Shown here in pieces: positions 37,704 through 47,302 of a stretch of 47,769 nt of DNA. Numbering within the stretch: the first letter of the stretch is position 1; each line of letters opens with the position of its first letter. The stretch is taken from contig JAFGDN010000067.1 of assembly GCA_016932095.1 (NCBI GenBank), positions 1 to 47,769 on the forward strand, given 5' to 3'. A program made the position numbers and the translations under genes. The stretch is from Sedimentisphaerales bacterium. Lineage in GTDB: Bacteria; Planctomycetota; Phycisphaerae; Sedimentisphaerales; Anaerobacaceae. Under the pieces are notes generated by a model. That model did no database searches. It worked only from the letters and a program-made list of their open reading frames with translations, and was not told the origin of the DNA.

Positions 37704-39017
37704 TTATCCGGCCCGACCTGCAGAAGTACGCGGGTTAGCGGAGGAATCGGCTCTTACGTCGAACAACGATTGCGGCCGATACCACCCGCGTTGAATAATC
37801 CTGCGCGCCATCCCCAATACGGAGCGGCATCTGTTGATAATCGGCAGCTTGCGCCAGTTGGCAAACAGTGAAAATCCGGTGAAACAAGGAGCAGGCAGGC
37901 GCATTGTTCGCAGAGCAACAAGGCGTCCGAAAAGCTCCCGTCTCCTTCGTAAAAGCGCTTTTTGAGAATCCGGTAAAGCCCCCGGCTCAAGGCGTCTGGC
38001 CTCTACGTAATTTTCGGCAATGGCTCTGTGCAAAAACTCCCTGCCTTTAGGGGTTCTGACCACAATCAGCGAACTTCCGCTCTCGCCTTGTTCCGGGCTG
38101 CGATACCACGGGTCGCCGCAGCTAACGTCGGCCATTTCGCCCGTCGAATCAGGGCATAAACGGCATCTGAATTGTATGTGTTTACTCAGGATGCCGCCCC
38201 ACGATTCTTCGTAGCTGAGTTGTCGAATACCCTGGCCGGGGTCGTTTGTCATTACGGTTGTTGACCCGGGCCAGCCATAACCACGATACCGCAACTGCCG
38301 TACCTTATCATGGGAAACGCCAAGCCGGTCGAGAATACACAGCGTTCCCTTCGTGCTGGGAGTTCCCGCGCAGAATATGCTTATCACCAGGCCGACTCTT
38401 TCCTGAAGCCGGCGGTTGAAGACGCCATACTTTTGAAACGCTGCAATGTCGCAGGGCTTACCAACTAACAGGAACCGACCCGAAGCATCCCCAATCTGTC
38501 CGAGGCCGGCACAGAGGGCCGCAGGCGAATACCTTGAACCGGCGTTGCGCAGCAGGTCGGCCCTGCATTTGCTCACAACGGCGATATTCTCAAGGGGAAC
38601 ATCCGCATTAGAACCTGTATGTAAAACGGCACCGGCGACGTCTGCACTCAGAGCGAACAACGCAAGAGCAGTTACAACCCCTCCGGACGAACCGGCAAAA
38701 CGAACCTCAGGATCTGTTGAATGCCCCTCCCACAGTTCCAGCACCGGCCCCCAGGATAACCTCAATTCGGGTATCGTGCCATCCCAGACCCGCTCGTGTG
38801 TAATTTCTATTCCGGGACAGACCTTCACACAATCGCCGCATTTTGCGCACTTTGCGGCGTCCACCCGGGGCCTAATCCCGTCGGCAGTCACATTCACCAA
38901 TTCAATGGCCCCATTTCGACAGGCCTCTGTGCAAACGCCGCAGCCCAGGCAAAGCCGCCATCTGACCACGTCATCCACTCTTGAAAACCGTTTAACCAAC
39001 GGAAAATACCCTTTCAA
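37704..39017 (-). CDS. F420 hydrogenase/dehydrogenase beta-subunit-like iron-sulfur protein
   Basis: The 437-residue protein has two [4Fe-4S] motifs at the N-terminus (CLGCGVCTEAC and CAKCGDCVKVC), then the FrhB-like flavin/F420 domain with GSSGGVVTAL, LLVGKPCDIAAF and a CRLCPDSTGEMADVSCGDPW cluster site. Related proteins occur beside polysaccharide pyruvyl transferases and may reduce a sugar intermediate. The real cofactor here is unknown. The start is probably TTG 39017, overlapping the ATP-grasp stop as TTGA. The longer frame to 39245 lies inside that gene. The C-terminus is basic and low in conservation. Confidence 0.82.
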   Translation of the reverse strand: MKGYFPLVKRFSRVDDVVRWRLCLGCGVCTEACRNGAIELVNVTADGIRPRVDAAKCAKCGDCVKVCPGIEITHERVWDGTIPELRLSWGPVLELWEGHSTDPEVRFAGSSGGVVTALALFALSADVAGAVLHTGSNADVPLENIAVVSKCRADLLRNAGSRYSPAALCAGLGQIGDASGRFLLVGKPCDIAAFQKYGVFNRRLQERVGLVISIFCAGTPSTKGTLCILDRLGVSHDKVRQLRYRGYGWPGSTTVMTNDPGQGIRQLSYEESWGGILSKHIQFRCRLCPDSTGEMADVSCGDPWYRSPEQGESGSSLIVVRTPKGREFLHRAIAENYVEARRLEPGALPDSQKALLRRRRELFGRLVALRTMRLPAPCFTGFSLFANWRKLPIINRCRSVLGMARRIIQRGWYRPQSLFDVRADSSANPRTSAGRAG

Positions 39018-40165
39018 TAAGTCGGTTTGGGTAATCGCAACACTCGCTTCAGAACATCTATGACCTCCGGCAAGGGGTCGTTGAAAGTAAACCGCAAACC
39101 GCTTTGTCGCCAACCTAACGCAACGGGCGACTGCCTGCCAAGTAGTCGCTGGAGTTTCATTTTCACAAAGGCCGCGGGGTGCGCATAGGAAGTCGGCCTG
39201 TACGTGACCTTGGGAAGAGGTTTGCCTATGGCGTCCAGACACCAAAGTAACGGGAAATTAACGCCGGCCGCGAGCGAACCAAGTATTGCCTGGCCGAAAC
39301 GAGGATTCACCTCTATAAATTTGCAGCTTCGGTCGGTTCCATCAATCCTAAAGTCCACAAACGCAATTCCCTCATAGTTCAATGCAGACAGTAGCTTTTC
39401 GCCGAGCCCGAGTAACTGCCGGTCTTCAACAAACTGCATCACCCTTTGCGGGCCAAAATACGCTTCGGAACTCATCGCAGACCGCTGGATTGTGTACGCC
39501 AATATTTTCCCACGCCTGCAAAATACACCCAGGCAGCAGTCCTCGCCGTTTATAAATGACTGCAGAATATACCGTTCTCCGACCGCCAGACCATTCCCGG
39601 AGCGCCAGACCCTGTGAAAATCCGAACTGCTGTTGAGCTTAATTATGCCGCTGCCCCCGCTCAGGGACGTCGGCTTAAGCACGGCAGGATATATAAATTC
39701 ATCGGCTTCGTCTGGCGCTACTGCCTGCCGCGCCCACCTGCCAAGATATATCGACGCGGCAACCGGTAATCCGAGACGCTGTGCAAAGTCATTCGACGAC
39801 CATTTATCCAGCAATAATTCCAGCGTTTCAGCGTTCGGCAAAGCTACGACTGCAGTCATACCCTCAATTTCATCGCGGTTTCGAACAACAAACTCCACTC
39901 CCCTTTTTATTACAGGCAACACTACGTCAATCTTCTCTTTTTTTATAACACTGCCAACCGCGTCGAGCCACTGCTTGTCTGTTTTACCGTCATACAGGTG
40001 AAGCCGGGCACAATGGCGGCTGAACCTGCTGAGCGCTATGCGGCTGCGTGATAAAACACTTGCTCGAATCCCGGGCGCCTGACTCAGGCAGCGCAAAACC
40101 TTAACCGTCTCCCACGTCTCTCCATCAGGGATAAGCAGTGAGAATAAACCGGTTTTTTTTGACAA
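39014..40165 (-). CDS. ATP-grasp family ligase
   Basis: The 383-residue protein has an N-terminal Rossmann-like part (IPDGETWETVKVLRCL, VVLPVIKRGVEFV), the ATP-grasp core with VLKPTSLSGGSGI, and FVDFRIDG...FIEVNPRFG as the metal site. Enzymes of this type ligate carboxylates to amines, often amino acids. It could add an amino acid to a sugar. Start: TTG at 40165, with AGGGAG seven bases upstream. The preceding stop TAG forms part of that ribosome site. The longer TTG start at 40192 lies inside the beta-helix gene. Confidence 0.84.
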   Translation of the reverse strand: MSKKTGLFSLLIPDGETWETVKVLRCLSQAPGIRASVLSRSRIALSRFSRHCARLHLYDGKTDKQWLDAVGSVIKKEKIDVVLPVIKRGVEFVVRNRDEIEGMTAVVALPNAETLELLLDKWSSNDFAQRLGLPVAASIYLGRWARQAVAPDEADEFIYPAVLKPTSLSGGSGIIKLNSSSDFHRVWRSGNGLAVGERYILQSFINGEDCCLGVFCRRGKILAYTIQRSAMSSEAYFGPQRVMQFVEDRQLLGLGEKLLSALNYEGIAFVDFRIDGTDRSCKFIEVNPRFGQAILGSLAAGVNFPLLWCLDAIGKPLPKVTYRPTSYAHPAAFVKMKLQRLLGRQSPVALGWRQSGLRFTFNDPLPEVIDVLKRVLRLPKPTY

Positions 40166-40176
40166 GAAAATGCTCC

Positions 40177-42522
40177 CTAATTGACGGGCCAAGCCGCCAG
40201 CCAGTAACTTGCAAGCCCCGCCACGTCGTAAAAGTCGATGCGACCTGATTTGTCAATATCAGCCCACATACACCAATAATTTGTGCTGTCGCAACCGATG
40301 CCGTTCCACTGATTTGCCAGAAGCGCGAAGTCGCCGAAATCGACGTCAACGTCCCCGTCAACGTCGGGCCAGGATTCTTCAGTCGATACGAGCCAGTTCT
40401 CCGCGAGGATTTTCAAATCATCGCCGTCCACAACGCCGCTGTGGTCATAATCGCCGCCCCTGCACCAGTCCAGTTGTCTGCATTGCTGATTTTGCCAGTA
40501 GGCCGCCAGTATGCTATAGTCCTTCATGTTGATGAAACCATCGATATTGAGGTCAGCAACGTAAGAAACCCACTCCAGCCAGTGCTGGGCGAAAACGGTC
40601 CAGTCAGCTTCGTCCACCGAGCCGTTCCGGTCGAAATCAGACAAATCACACCAGCCCGATGACTCGCAAGGTGCATCGCCCCACCACGATGCGAAGACGG
40701 CGTAATCCCTGAAGTCGAATCTGCCGTTGCCTGACAGGTTCGGCGGTCGTATAAGCTCATAACAGCCGGCGTCGGGTTTTTCATCACGTTTATTTCCCAC
40801 AATATCCGCGTCCAAATCCGGGTGAGAACGGCCAAAATCGATTGCCGCCGATGGTGGAAAATCTTTCGGTCGATAATCACCCTCACGCACATTTCGCAGG
40901 ACACTCGCGATATTGACGCTTACCGCGTCGGTAAATGTGTTTGGCTCAAAACCGTATGTCCTGTCTGAAAGACACACGGGATTGTTCCCGTAGATGTTAT
41001 TTCCGTGCTCGTCCACGCGGGAAGCACGCTTTAGCGCGAAATCATCGGTCGAGGCCGGCACAAAAGTAAAAGGCGATTCAACTACAATTATTTTCAAGTC
41101 GCCATGGTAACCGATAATTCGTTTTGCCTCTGTAACGTCTCCTCGCGCAAGACAGATAATGTAACGTCCCGCATAGTAGCCGTCTGCATTAACACCTCCT
41201 TGAATTCTGAATTGCTGATTCGTGTTGCCGGGGTCATCGGCTATCGATGTCGGCAGGTCAAAAACGACAACCTCGTCGCCTGGCTCGGGCTGAAAACTCA
41301 ACGGTGAATCAATCACGATTATTCCCGAGTAGCCGCCGATATAATCTGTTACCTGCCTTTGCTCGACCGTGCCGCCCGAGACGTCCGTTACCTGAACCAT
41401 CAGGCCGTTATACGCGTCGTCCTGGAGACCTTTCCGGGGCATAATTCTGAACTGCACGTCGGAAATACCCTCCTCTACGATGGTCGTGAAATTCTCGCCA
41501 GGCGTATCCGCCTCCACCTGAAAATTGTCGAAAATGTTGTTGCACATCAGCTTGACCACGACGCTGTTGTTATTGGTCCTTACAACGACGCTGCCGCTGC
41601 CCTGGGTGTTGCCGGACACAACGGTATTATTAATTAGGATCAGGTCTTCGCCGCTTTTTATGCTGACGTAGGAGCTGGACGTGGCAATATCGTGGATAAG
41701 ATTGTTCTGAATCATCATGTTTGTAAAACGTGCCGTGCCGGATATCATTATCGCCTGCATCTCTCCGCCGAAAATTTCATTTCCAATCACGCGTATGTCG
41801 TCGTGGTCAACCACCTCTTCGTATATCTCAATGCCGTCGTTGTGCCAGTCAGTCGCCGCATAGTCGTTGTCGATATCGTAAATTCTGTTTCCTTCGATAA
41901 GCCAGCGGCTGTTGCCGCCGCTGATTCCGTCGTTGGCAATGTGATGAATACTGTTGTTTATAAACGCTATATCGAAATTGTAGTAGGCAACGAGGGCCGA
42001 GCTTGCATGATGAATGTCGTTATCACTGAAAAGAATATGCCCGCAGTAGTAAATCGCTGCCGCAACGTCCATAATGTCATCCATTTCAATTTCACATCGG
42101 CTCACCTCCACGTAACTAACCCTGTTCAGGGCCGCGGCGTATTCGCCTTGTGGCCCCGTCAGGTGCAGCCCCTCGAAACGAAGGTAAACTGCCTTCTCCG
42201 TGCTATTGGAGGCGTCGCCGATTTTAAGAAACAGGACAGGAGAGCATCCTTCGAGCGCCCTGTATGTCACCCAGTCGGCTTTCGCAGCGTTGTCCAGAAA
42301 CTGGCCGTAGTTTCCATCCTTAAGCAAAATAACGTCTCCTCCGGCGGCGACCGACTGCGCCCTGGACAAAGTTCTCCAGGGCGATTCAACGGTTCCAGGA
42401 TTGCTGTCAAGCCCGGCGACGGCGTCCACACAATATGTTGCCGCTTCAAGCTCAATGAACCGTATGAAAAACAGCGTAAAAACAAACGTCAACCGAACAG
42501 AACCGCTTTTTCTCCCGTCCAT
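40177..42522 (-). CDS. secreted beta-helix protein with six dockerin-like repeats
   Basis: The 781-residue protein has a signal peptide (basic start, FVFTLFFIRFIELEAA) and an N-terminal right-handed beta-helix (about 30-330) with INNSIHHIANDGISG-type turns. A middle beta domain (about 340-560) has no recognised family. At least six EF-hand/dockerin-like repeats follow to the end (for example DRNGSVDEADWTVFAQHW, NIDGFINMKDYSILAAYW, DHSGVVDGDDLKILAENW). The beta-helix class includes polysaccharide lyases and epimerases, but no catalytic motif can be assigned. Being inside the biosynthetic operon, it probably binds or edits the polymer. Confidence 0.86.
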   Translation of the reverse strand: MDGRKSGSVRLTFVFTLFFIRFIELEAATYCVDAVAGLDSNPGTVESPWRTLSRAQSVAAGGDVILLKDGNYGQFLDNAAKADWVTYRALEGCSPVLFLKIGDASNSTEKAVYLRFEGLHLTGPQGEYAAALNRVSYVEVSRCEIEMDDIMDVAAAIYYCGHILFSDNDIHHASSALVAYYNFDIAFINNSIHHIANDGISGGNSRWLIEGNRIYDIDNDYAATDWHNDGIEIYEEVVDHDDIRVIGNEIFGGEMQAIMISGTARFTNMMIQNNLIHDIATSSSYVSIKSGEDLILINNTVVSGNTQGSGSVVVRTNNNSVVVKLMCNNIFDNFQVEADTPGENFTTIVEEGISDVQFRIMPRKGLQDDAYNGLMVQVTDVSGGTVEQRQVTDYIGGYSGIIVIDSPLSFQPEPGDEVVVFDLPTSIADDPGNTNQQFRIQGGVNADGYYAGRYIICLARGDVTEAKRIIGYHGDLKIIVVESPFTFVPASTDDFALKRASRVDEHGNNIYGNNPVCLSDRTYGFEPNTFTDAVSVNIASVLRNVREGDYRPKDFPPSAAIDFGRSHPDLDADIVGNKRDEKPDAGCYELIRPPNLSGNGRFDFRDYAVFASWWGDAPCESSGWCDLSDFDRNGSVDEADWTVFAQHWLEWVSYVADLNIDGFINMKDYSILAAYWQNQQCRQLDWCRGGDYDHSGVVDGDDLKILAENWLVSTEESWPDVDGDVDVDFGDFALLANQWNGIGCDSTNYWCMWADIDKSGRIDFYDVAGLASYWLAAWPVN

Positions 42523-42557
42523 CGACCACTACCCTGCAAAATTGTTTTTATCTGACT

Positions 42558-43856
42558 CTAAGGATTATAATCCTCGAAGGTGTTCAGAACCATTTTTTGT
42601 ATTCCCGGCACGACTTTTGCCAGATGTTCGTGATAAACATTTCTCTTGTCGATAGCTCGCGTTATTTCTTCCATAATCTTGTCTTCGTCGTTGGTTCGCA
42701 TATCTATGACCAGTGTCTCCACCCCGGCCGATTCGAACACGCCCCTGAACTTCCTGCTGTAAGCCAGACCAACAGCCGGCACCGTCTGCGACATTGCGGC
42801 GATGCACGCGTGCATACGCGAACCTATCAACAGGTCACAGTCGCCAATCAGGTTCTTTGTTTCCTTGTGGTCGTATTGCCGTCCGTTTAGAAATATCCGT
42901 CCGGCGTATTTCTCGCTTATCCCTGCGTAAACCTGTCTGCATACCTCGTAATCGTTCTCCACGGACCCTTTCTTGCCGTAAACATGAGGAATCAGAACGA
43001 CAACGGTATTATCCCGTTTGAGGACGTCGTCTATTACTCTGTCAATCAGGCGGCGATAATCAATCGCCAGGCCAAACATATTGCCTTTAGAGTAGCCCCC
43101 GTTAAATAAAAGGCCGCTGATATTCAGCCCGACCACAAACAAATTTCTCTGCCGACGCTCTTTTTGAAAATCCACCTCAATCGTTCCCGGCTTCTTAGGG
43201 TCCAGGACAAAAGCGACGTCCGGCATTAAACGCACCCGTTCAGATACATCTTCCCGGCCCAACAGACGGCACACGTAGTCCCTGCTTTCTTTATCCCTTG
43301 CATAAATAATGTCCGCGTGCTTTAGAACATACTTTCCGATTAACCTTGGCACGGCGTGCTTAAAAGGCCCATACGTCTGAGGCAGCAGCACAAGCTTTTT
43401 GCCGAACTGCACCACAAGCAACTTGAGCAGAAAGCGCTTTAGGAACCTGCCAATCCCATATATGTCGCTAAAACTGTCGCCGCCGCTTATATCAACTACC
43501 AAATCCATACTCACAAGCTTTCTCGCACAGGCATTCCTGCTCAATAAATACTCTTTCAACCTTCTCGACGGAATCATCCTGAAAATCCACGCCAGCAACA
43601 ACAATACGAATATATGACAGGCGAGGAAAACATTCGGACAAATTCTGATGGCCATCGTCTCAACGCTATACGTTCGCCCGAGCAATTCAACGTTGTAACT
43701 ACCCTCTGTGCTGCCGGTCCCCAGTAAAGTCACTTCAGCATCAGGCCATCTGCTGACGACGCACTTCATAGCGGACTCGGCCAATGCCCTGACCCCCAGG
43801 TTGCCGCCACCAAGTGAAGCCCCGAGAAATCCTATCCTGACCCTTTCCTGCGCCAC
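42558..43856 (-). CDS. polysaccharide pyruvyl transferase family protein
   Basis: The 432-residue protein has the GFLGASLGGGNLGVRAL start, VVDISGGDSFSD, LLPQTYGPFK and a C-terminal LIGSRMHACIAAMSQTVPAVGLAYS block, all hallmarks of CsaB/WcaK-type pyruvyl transferases. These attach ketal pyruvate to sugars. An F420-beta-like gene, the usual neighbour in such clusters, lies about 3.5 kb downstream. The start is GTG at 43856 with no clear ribosome site. Confidence 0.9.
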   Translation of the reverse strand: MAQERVRIGFLGASLGGGNLGVRALAESAMKCVVSRWPDAEVTLLGTGSTEGSYNVELLGRTYSVETMAIRICPNVFLACHIFVLLLLAWIFRMIPSRRLKEYLLSRNACARKLVSMDLVVDISGGDSFSDIYGIGRFLKRFLLKLLVVQFGKKLVLLPQTYGPFKHAVPRLIGKYVLKHADIIYARDKESRDYVCRLLGREDVSERVRLMPDVAFVLDPKKPGTIEVDFQKERRQRNLFVVGLNISGLLFNGGYSKGNMFGLAIDYRRLIDRVIDDVLKRDNTVVVLIPHVYGKKGSVENDYEVCRQVYAGISEKYAGRIFLNGRQYDHKETKNLIGDCDLLIGSRMHACIAAMSQTVPAVGLAYSRKFRGVFESAGVETLVIDMRTNDEDKIMEEITRAIDKRNVYHEHLAKVVPGIQKMVLNTFEDYNP

Positions 43857-43881
43857 AATACATTCACCAATAAGAAAACGC

Positions 43882-44922
43882 TCAAGCGCCGGCTATCGCC
43901 GAGAGAGCCGCTTCAAGCTTGTCTATCGTATTTTGCCAGGTGAACCTGCACACAGTCGAGCCGGAATTGTCGACTATTCTTTCGCGAAGCCGGCTGTCTT
44001 GCAAAAGCATCGCAATCTTGTTGATAATGTCATTTGCATCGCCGACCTTCGTCAGAAAGCCGTTAACGCCGTCTTCTATTATGTCTGGCGCGCTGCCCCC
44101 GCAGTCCGTGCTGACTACCGCGCATCCACAGGCCATTGCCTCGAGAATCGGCAATCCGAACCCCTCGCTTCGGCTGGCGCAAAACCATACTATGCTTCGC
44201 GAATACAGGTCTCTGGCCTGCTCTAAAGAGGGCAGCCGATGATACTCCACAAAACCACGCATCTTCCCATCAGGTCGGCAGGCCCCAAAAGCCCGCTGAC
44301 GAATGCGCGGATATTTTGTTCGCAGGCCTTCAAAAACCGCTAATATCGTCGCAGGGTCCTTATGATAGGTATTTGCGTATATCGTGCCGACACCGTCCCT
44401 TTCATTAACGGCAACACTGGAAAAATACTCGCTTGTGCTGACGCCATTGGGAATAATCGCAAACAGCTTCTGCCCGCATACCTGCTGAACCTTTTCCTCA
44501 AGATACGAACTGACCGCAATTTTAGGGGCCTTTTCACGCCATGCCCGTTCCATCAGCTCCGGCTCCTGGGGGGATATGCCGTGAACATAATGCACCTTTC
44601 TGATTTTATTCGACGAAAGCCGGCTTATCTCCGCGCAACTCCACAGACCGGCGCCTATGACAATCTCGAAATCGCTGAAATCACACCGTCCTATATCGCT
44701 AAATGGTTTCTTTGGTCCGCGAAATTGCGACAACCAGCTGCTCGTCCGGGGATAACAAATCGCCGTAAGGGTTTTTCTCGCAATACTGCGAAGCCCCGTC
44801 TTGCCGCTATAAACCAGCAAACGAACCTGGTGCCCTCGCTCAATCAAGCCGTTGGCAACGATAACCGTGGCTCTTACACCGCCTGACGGCCCCGAACCAG
44901 GCAGCACAAACGTTATTCTCAT
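43882..44922 (-). CDS. family 4 glycosyltransferase
   Basis: The 346-residue GT-B enzyme begins MRITFVLPGSGPSGGVRATV, with the donor-site block EGFGLPILEAMACGCAVVST (about 254-273) holding the EX7E-type glutamates. Donor sugar is unknown. The ATG overlaps the flippase stop as ATGA. Confidence 0.93.
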   Translation of the reverse strand: MRITFVLPGSGPSGGVRATVIVANGLIERGHQVRLLVYSGKTGLRSIARKTLTAICYPRTSSWLSQFRGPKKPFSDIGRCDFSDFEIVIGAGLWSCAEISRLSSNKIRKVHYVHGISPQEPELMERAWREKAPKIAVSSYLEEKVQQVCGQKLFAIIPNGVSTSEYFSSVAVNERDGVGTIYANTYHKDPATILAVFEGLRTKYPRIRQRAFGACRPDGKMRGFVEYHRLPSLEQARDLYSRSIVWFCASRSEGFGLPILEAMACGCAVVSTDCGGSAPDIIEDGVNGFLTKVGDANDIINKIAMLLQDSRLRERIVDNSGSTVCRFTWQNTIDKLEAALSAIAGA

Positions 44923-46472
44923 CTTACGCCCGATTTTTCCGCCAGCAGACCGATAACGGCAATGATTGATTTGAACTTTTCATCTATGAATCTGCGCGTT
45001 TGCACGTCCAGGATGATGTATGATGCGACGCCATATACGACAAGAACTGCCGCTCCTTTAAGCAAGACCATTAAATAAGACCTTGCCGTAAAATCCAAAC
45101 CGCCGATGCGAAAAAGAGCCACGCACCCCAGCAGAATCCCAAACGGCTTAATAAGTATATGAAACATATACTCCCACCAACCTATTTTAAAAATCCTGTG
45201 GCAATACGCCGGCTGAATAAATAGTTTCACTATCAGCGCCGGAATCGCCGTTCCGAGAGCCACTCCCACCATTCCCATATACCTGACCAGCACTATCGAA
45301 AGTCCAAGGTTTACAAATCCCTCAAGAATGGCCTGGTATGCGTAATAGTGATGTTTTTTAAGCCCCTGCAGGGCATTCCAGGAAACGTTGCTCATAAGGT
45401 CAGGGACCAAGCTGACAACAAGAATTACAAAAATAATTGCTGAACTCCTGACGCCGGCGAAGTTTTCCGGAACCCAGAGACGAATGAAATCTTCGGCGAC
45501 CACCACTGCTGCCGCCCCGAGGGCGCCTGCCAGCAAGGATGATATTATGGAGTAGCGCATCACGGCCCCGGCAAATGAATCCTTGTCATACTGTGCGGCC
45601 ATTCCCGCCAGGCGGGGCATAGTTACGCCGCTGCAACCTATGTTAAACCGATAGAAATGACCAAACAAAGTTGACGCCAGGCCATAAACGCCGACGGCCT
45701 CAAGATTGAGAAATTTCCCAATAACAACCGAATCTATCCTTAGCCGCATCGTATCGCCCATCTTGCCGATAAAAGTATGCAGACCGAAACTGAACAGCGT
45801 AGGAACCAGCTTCGGCATGACAAACCTCGGTGAAAAATTAATGTATGCAAAGCTCTTCTTGACCACCACGAACTCGGCCAGAAAACCAAATATAGTAACC
45901 GCCAAAATCGACATAGCCATCGACGCCAATCCGCCGCCCAGAAAAAGAGCAAGAAAACTGAGGATACCTTTTAATCCGAGAGTTATCACACGAATGGCAT
46001 TGGAAACCACAAATCGCTCGTGTCCTATCAACACGGCAGACAGCACATTGCGAGGAAACGCCAGACCGGCTGAAATACTCAACAACCAAACCAGATACTT
46101 GAATACGATGAGCTCATCACCCTGGATGTTGAAGAACCGCGCTAACCAGCCCGCAAACAATACGCTAAGGACTATTACCAAAGCGCCGATGAAACAAAAT
46201 ATCGCTGAAGCGGTATTCACAACCTCATTCATTGATTGGAAGTCCTTCTGGACAAAATAACGTGAGACGTATCGGGCAACCGCCGACCTGATACCGATGT
46301 CCAGAAGGTCATAATATCCGACAAATCCCCCTATCAGCACCCACATCCCATAAGACCCGGTGCCCAACCGGGCGATTATATATGGCGTAAGTATGAAACC
46401 AACGATAATATTGACTAAAAGCACTGCCCAGTTGGAAAATACGCTTGTTACTAATGATATCCTTTTTTTCAA
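44919..46472 (-). CDS. oligosaccharide flippase (Wzx/PST type)
   Basis: The 517-residue protein has about 12-14 hydrophobic helices with the PST-family start (NWAVLLVNIIVGFILTPYII) and YYDLLDIGIRSAVARYVS. It moves lipid-linked repeat units across the inner membrane for polymerisation. Together with the O-antigen-ligase-like protein and the BY-kinase, it makes this a Wzx/Wzy-type pathway. The start is probably TTG 46472 with GAGGAG eight bases upstream. ATG 46490 has no ribosome site but would add only six residues. Confidence 0.93.
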   Translation of the reverse strand: MKKRISLVTSVFSNWAVLLVNIIVGFILTPYIIARLGTGSYGMWVLIGGFVGYYDLLDIGIRSAVARYVSRYFVQKDFQSMNEVVNTASAIFCFIGALVIVLSVLFAGWLARFFNIQGDELIVFKYLVWLLSISAGLAFPRNVLSAVLIGHERFVVSNAIRVITLGLKGILSFLALFLGGGLASMAMSILAVTIFGFLAEFVVVKKSFAYINFSPRFVMPKLVPTLFSFGLHTFIGKMGDTMRLRIDSVVIGKFLNLEAVGVYGLASTLFGHFYRFNIGCSGVTMPRLAGMAAQYDKDSFAGAVMRYSIISSLLAGALGAAAVVVAEDFIRLWVPENFAGVRSSAIIFVILVVSLVPDLMSNVSWNALQGLKKHHYYAYQAILEGFVNLGLSIVLVRYMGMVGVALGTAIPALIVKLFIQPAYCHRIFKIGWWEYMFHILIKPFGILLGCVALFRIGGLDFTARSYLMVLLKGAAVLVVYGVASYIILDVQTRRFIDEKFKSIIAVIGLLAEKSGVR

Positions 46473-46585
46473 TCGATTCACTCCTCGCATGCCGGCGATT
46501 ACTTGATATACTCCGTCCCCGTTGGTTGCGCACACATCGCTTAACCTAATTCTCTACACCCGGCCCTTCCGGCCCCGGACACGTT

Positions 46586-47302
46586 TTATCTTGTTTTTGC
46601 CTGGGCGTTTCTCTGGCCGTTTTCTGCAGGGAAAAATGGTATCAGAAGGTCCGCCATATGCCCCGCTGCTGCACGGGCGCCATTTTCGGAAGTTGACCCA
46701 ATCTGTATCTGGGCCACATAACGAGCGGGATTGCCTTTAATGTTAGGCGTCCGCCAGCCAATGCCGCTGAAGGTGCTTTCATCAGTGGTCAGCACGCCGT
46801 TGACCACGTAAAAATTCAATACTATCATCTCGCCGCTATTCGGAGCCGGTCTGTGGAAGCGATGCAGCAGGCACGGGATGGTGCGCTCGGAAAGCGAAAC
46901 TACAGACGTCTTCACTGTGCTGTCGTGAATCCATCCGCTTGCCGGATAACAGAGGGTCGGCCTGTGCCCTAACATTGTTCTCGGCCGGGTCGTATATGCA
47001 ACATAAAGGTTTATATGCTCGTTAGTAGAGTGATTTTGATATTCACGGTTTATGTAATCGTCGTTACGGGCAATCCGTTGCACCGGCTCAGACAATGGCG
47101 TGTCTTTACCCTTCCAATCGCCCACCTCGTATGGAAAGGCATTTAAACTAACGGGCAGCTCAACCGGCATACGAACAATGACTCCCAGGTATTCCGCCAC
47201 GCCCCGGTAGAGTGCACCTGTTGCCGCCAATAAGGCAACCACTAATAAAATAACGATGACAACCCATGTTTTGGCAATCGCTGATTGCCTCGTGCAGGCC
47301 AT
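46586..47302 (-). CDS. epsI: exosortase-associated protein EpsI
   Basis: The 238-residue protein has a single N-terminal membrane helix (about 13-32) and a periplasmic EpsI-type domain with the signature HRPTLCYPASGW (113-124). The domain is known as an accessory of exosortase systems, sometimes fused to the exosortase. Its exact function is not settled. It is the first gene of the large cluster and 22 kb from the exosortase itself. AGGAG stands seven bases before the ATG. Confidence 0.92.
   Translation of the reverse strand: MACTRQSAIAKTWVVIVILLVVALLAATGALYRGVAEYLGVIVRMPVELPVSLNAFPYEVGDWKGKDTPLSEPVQRIARNDDYINREYQNHSTNEHINLYVAYTTRPRTMLGHRPTLCYPASGWIHDSTVKTSVVSLSERTIPCLLHRFHRPAPNSGEMIVLNFYVVNGVLTTDESTFSGIGWRTPNIKGNPARYVAQIQIGSTSENGARAAAGHMADLLIPFFPAENGQRNAQAKTR

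Noticed and set aside
41692-42555. 287-codon plus-strand frame opposite the beta-helix gene
   Set aside because: It is antisense to a well-supported secreted protein, has no recognisable family and no ribosome site that I can see; it is a shadow of codon bias.
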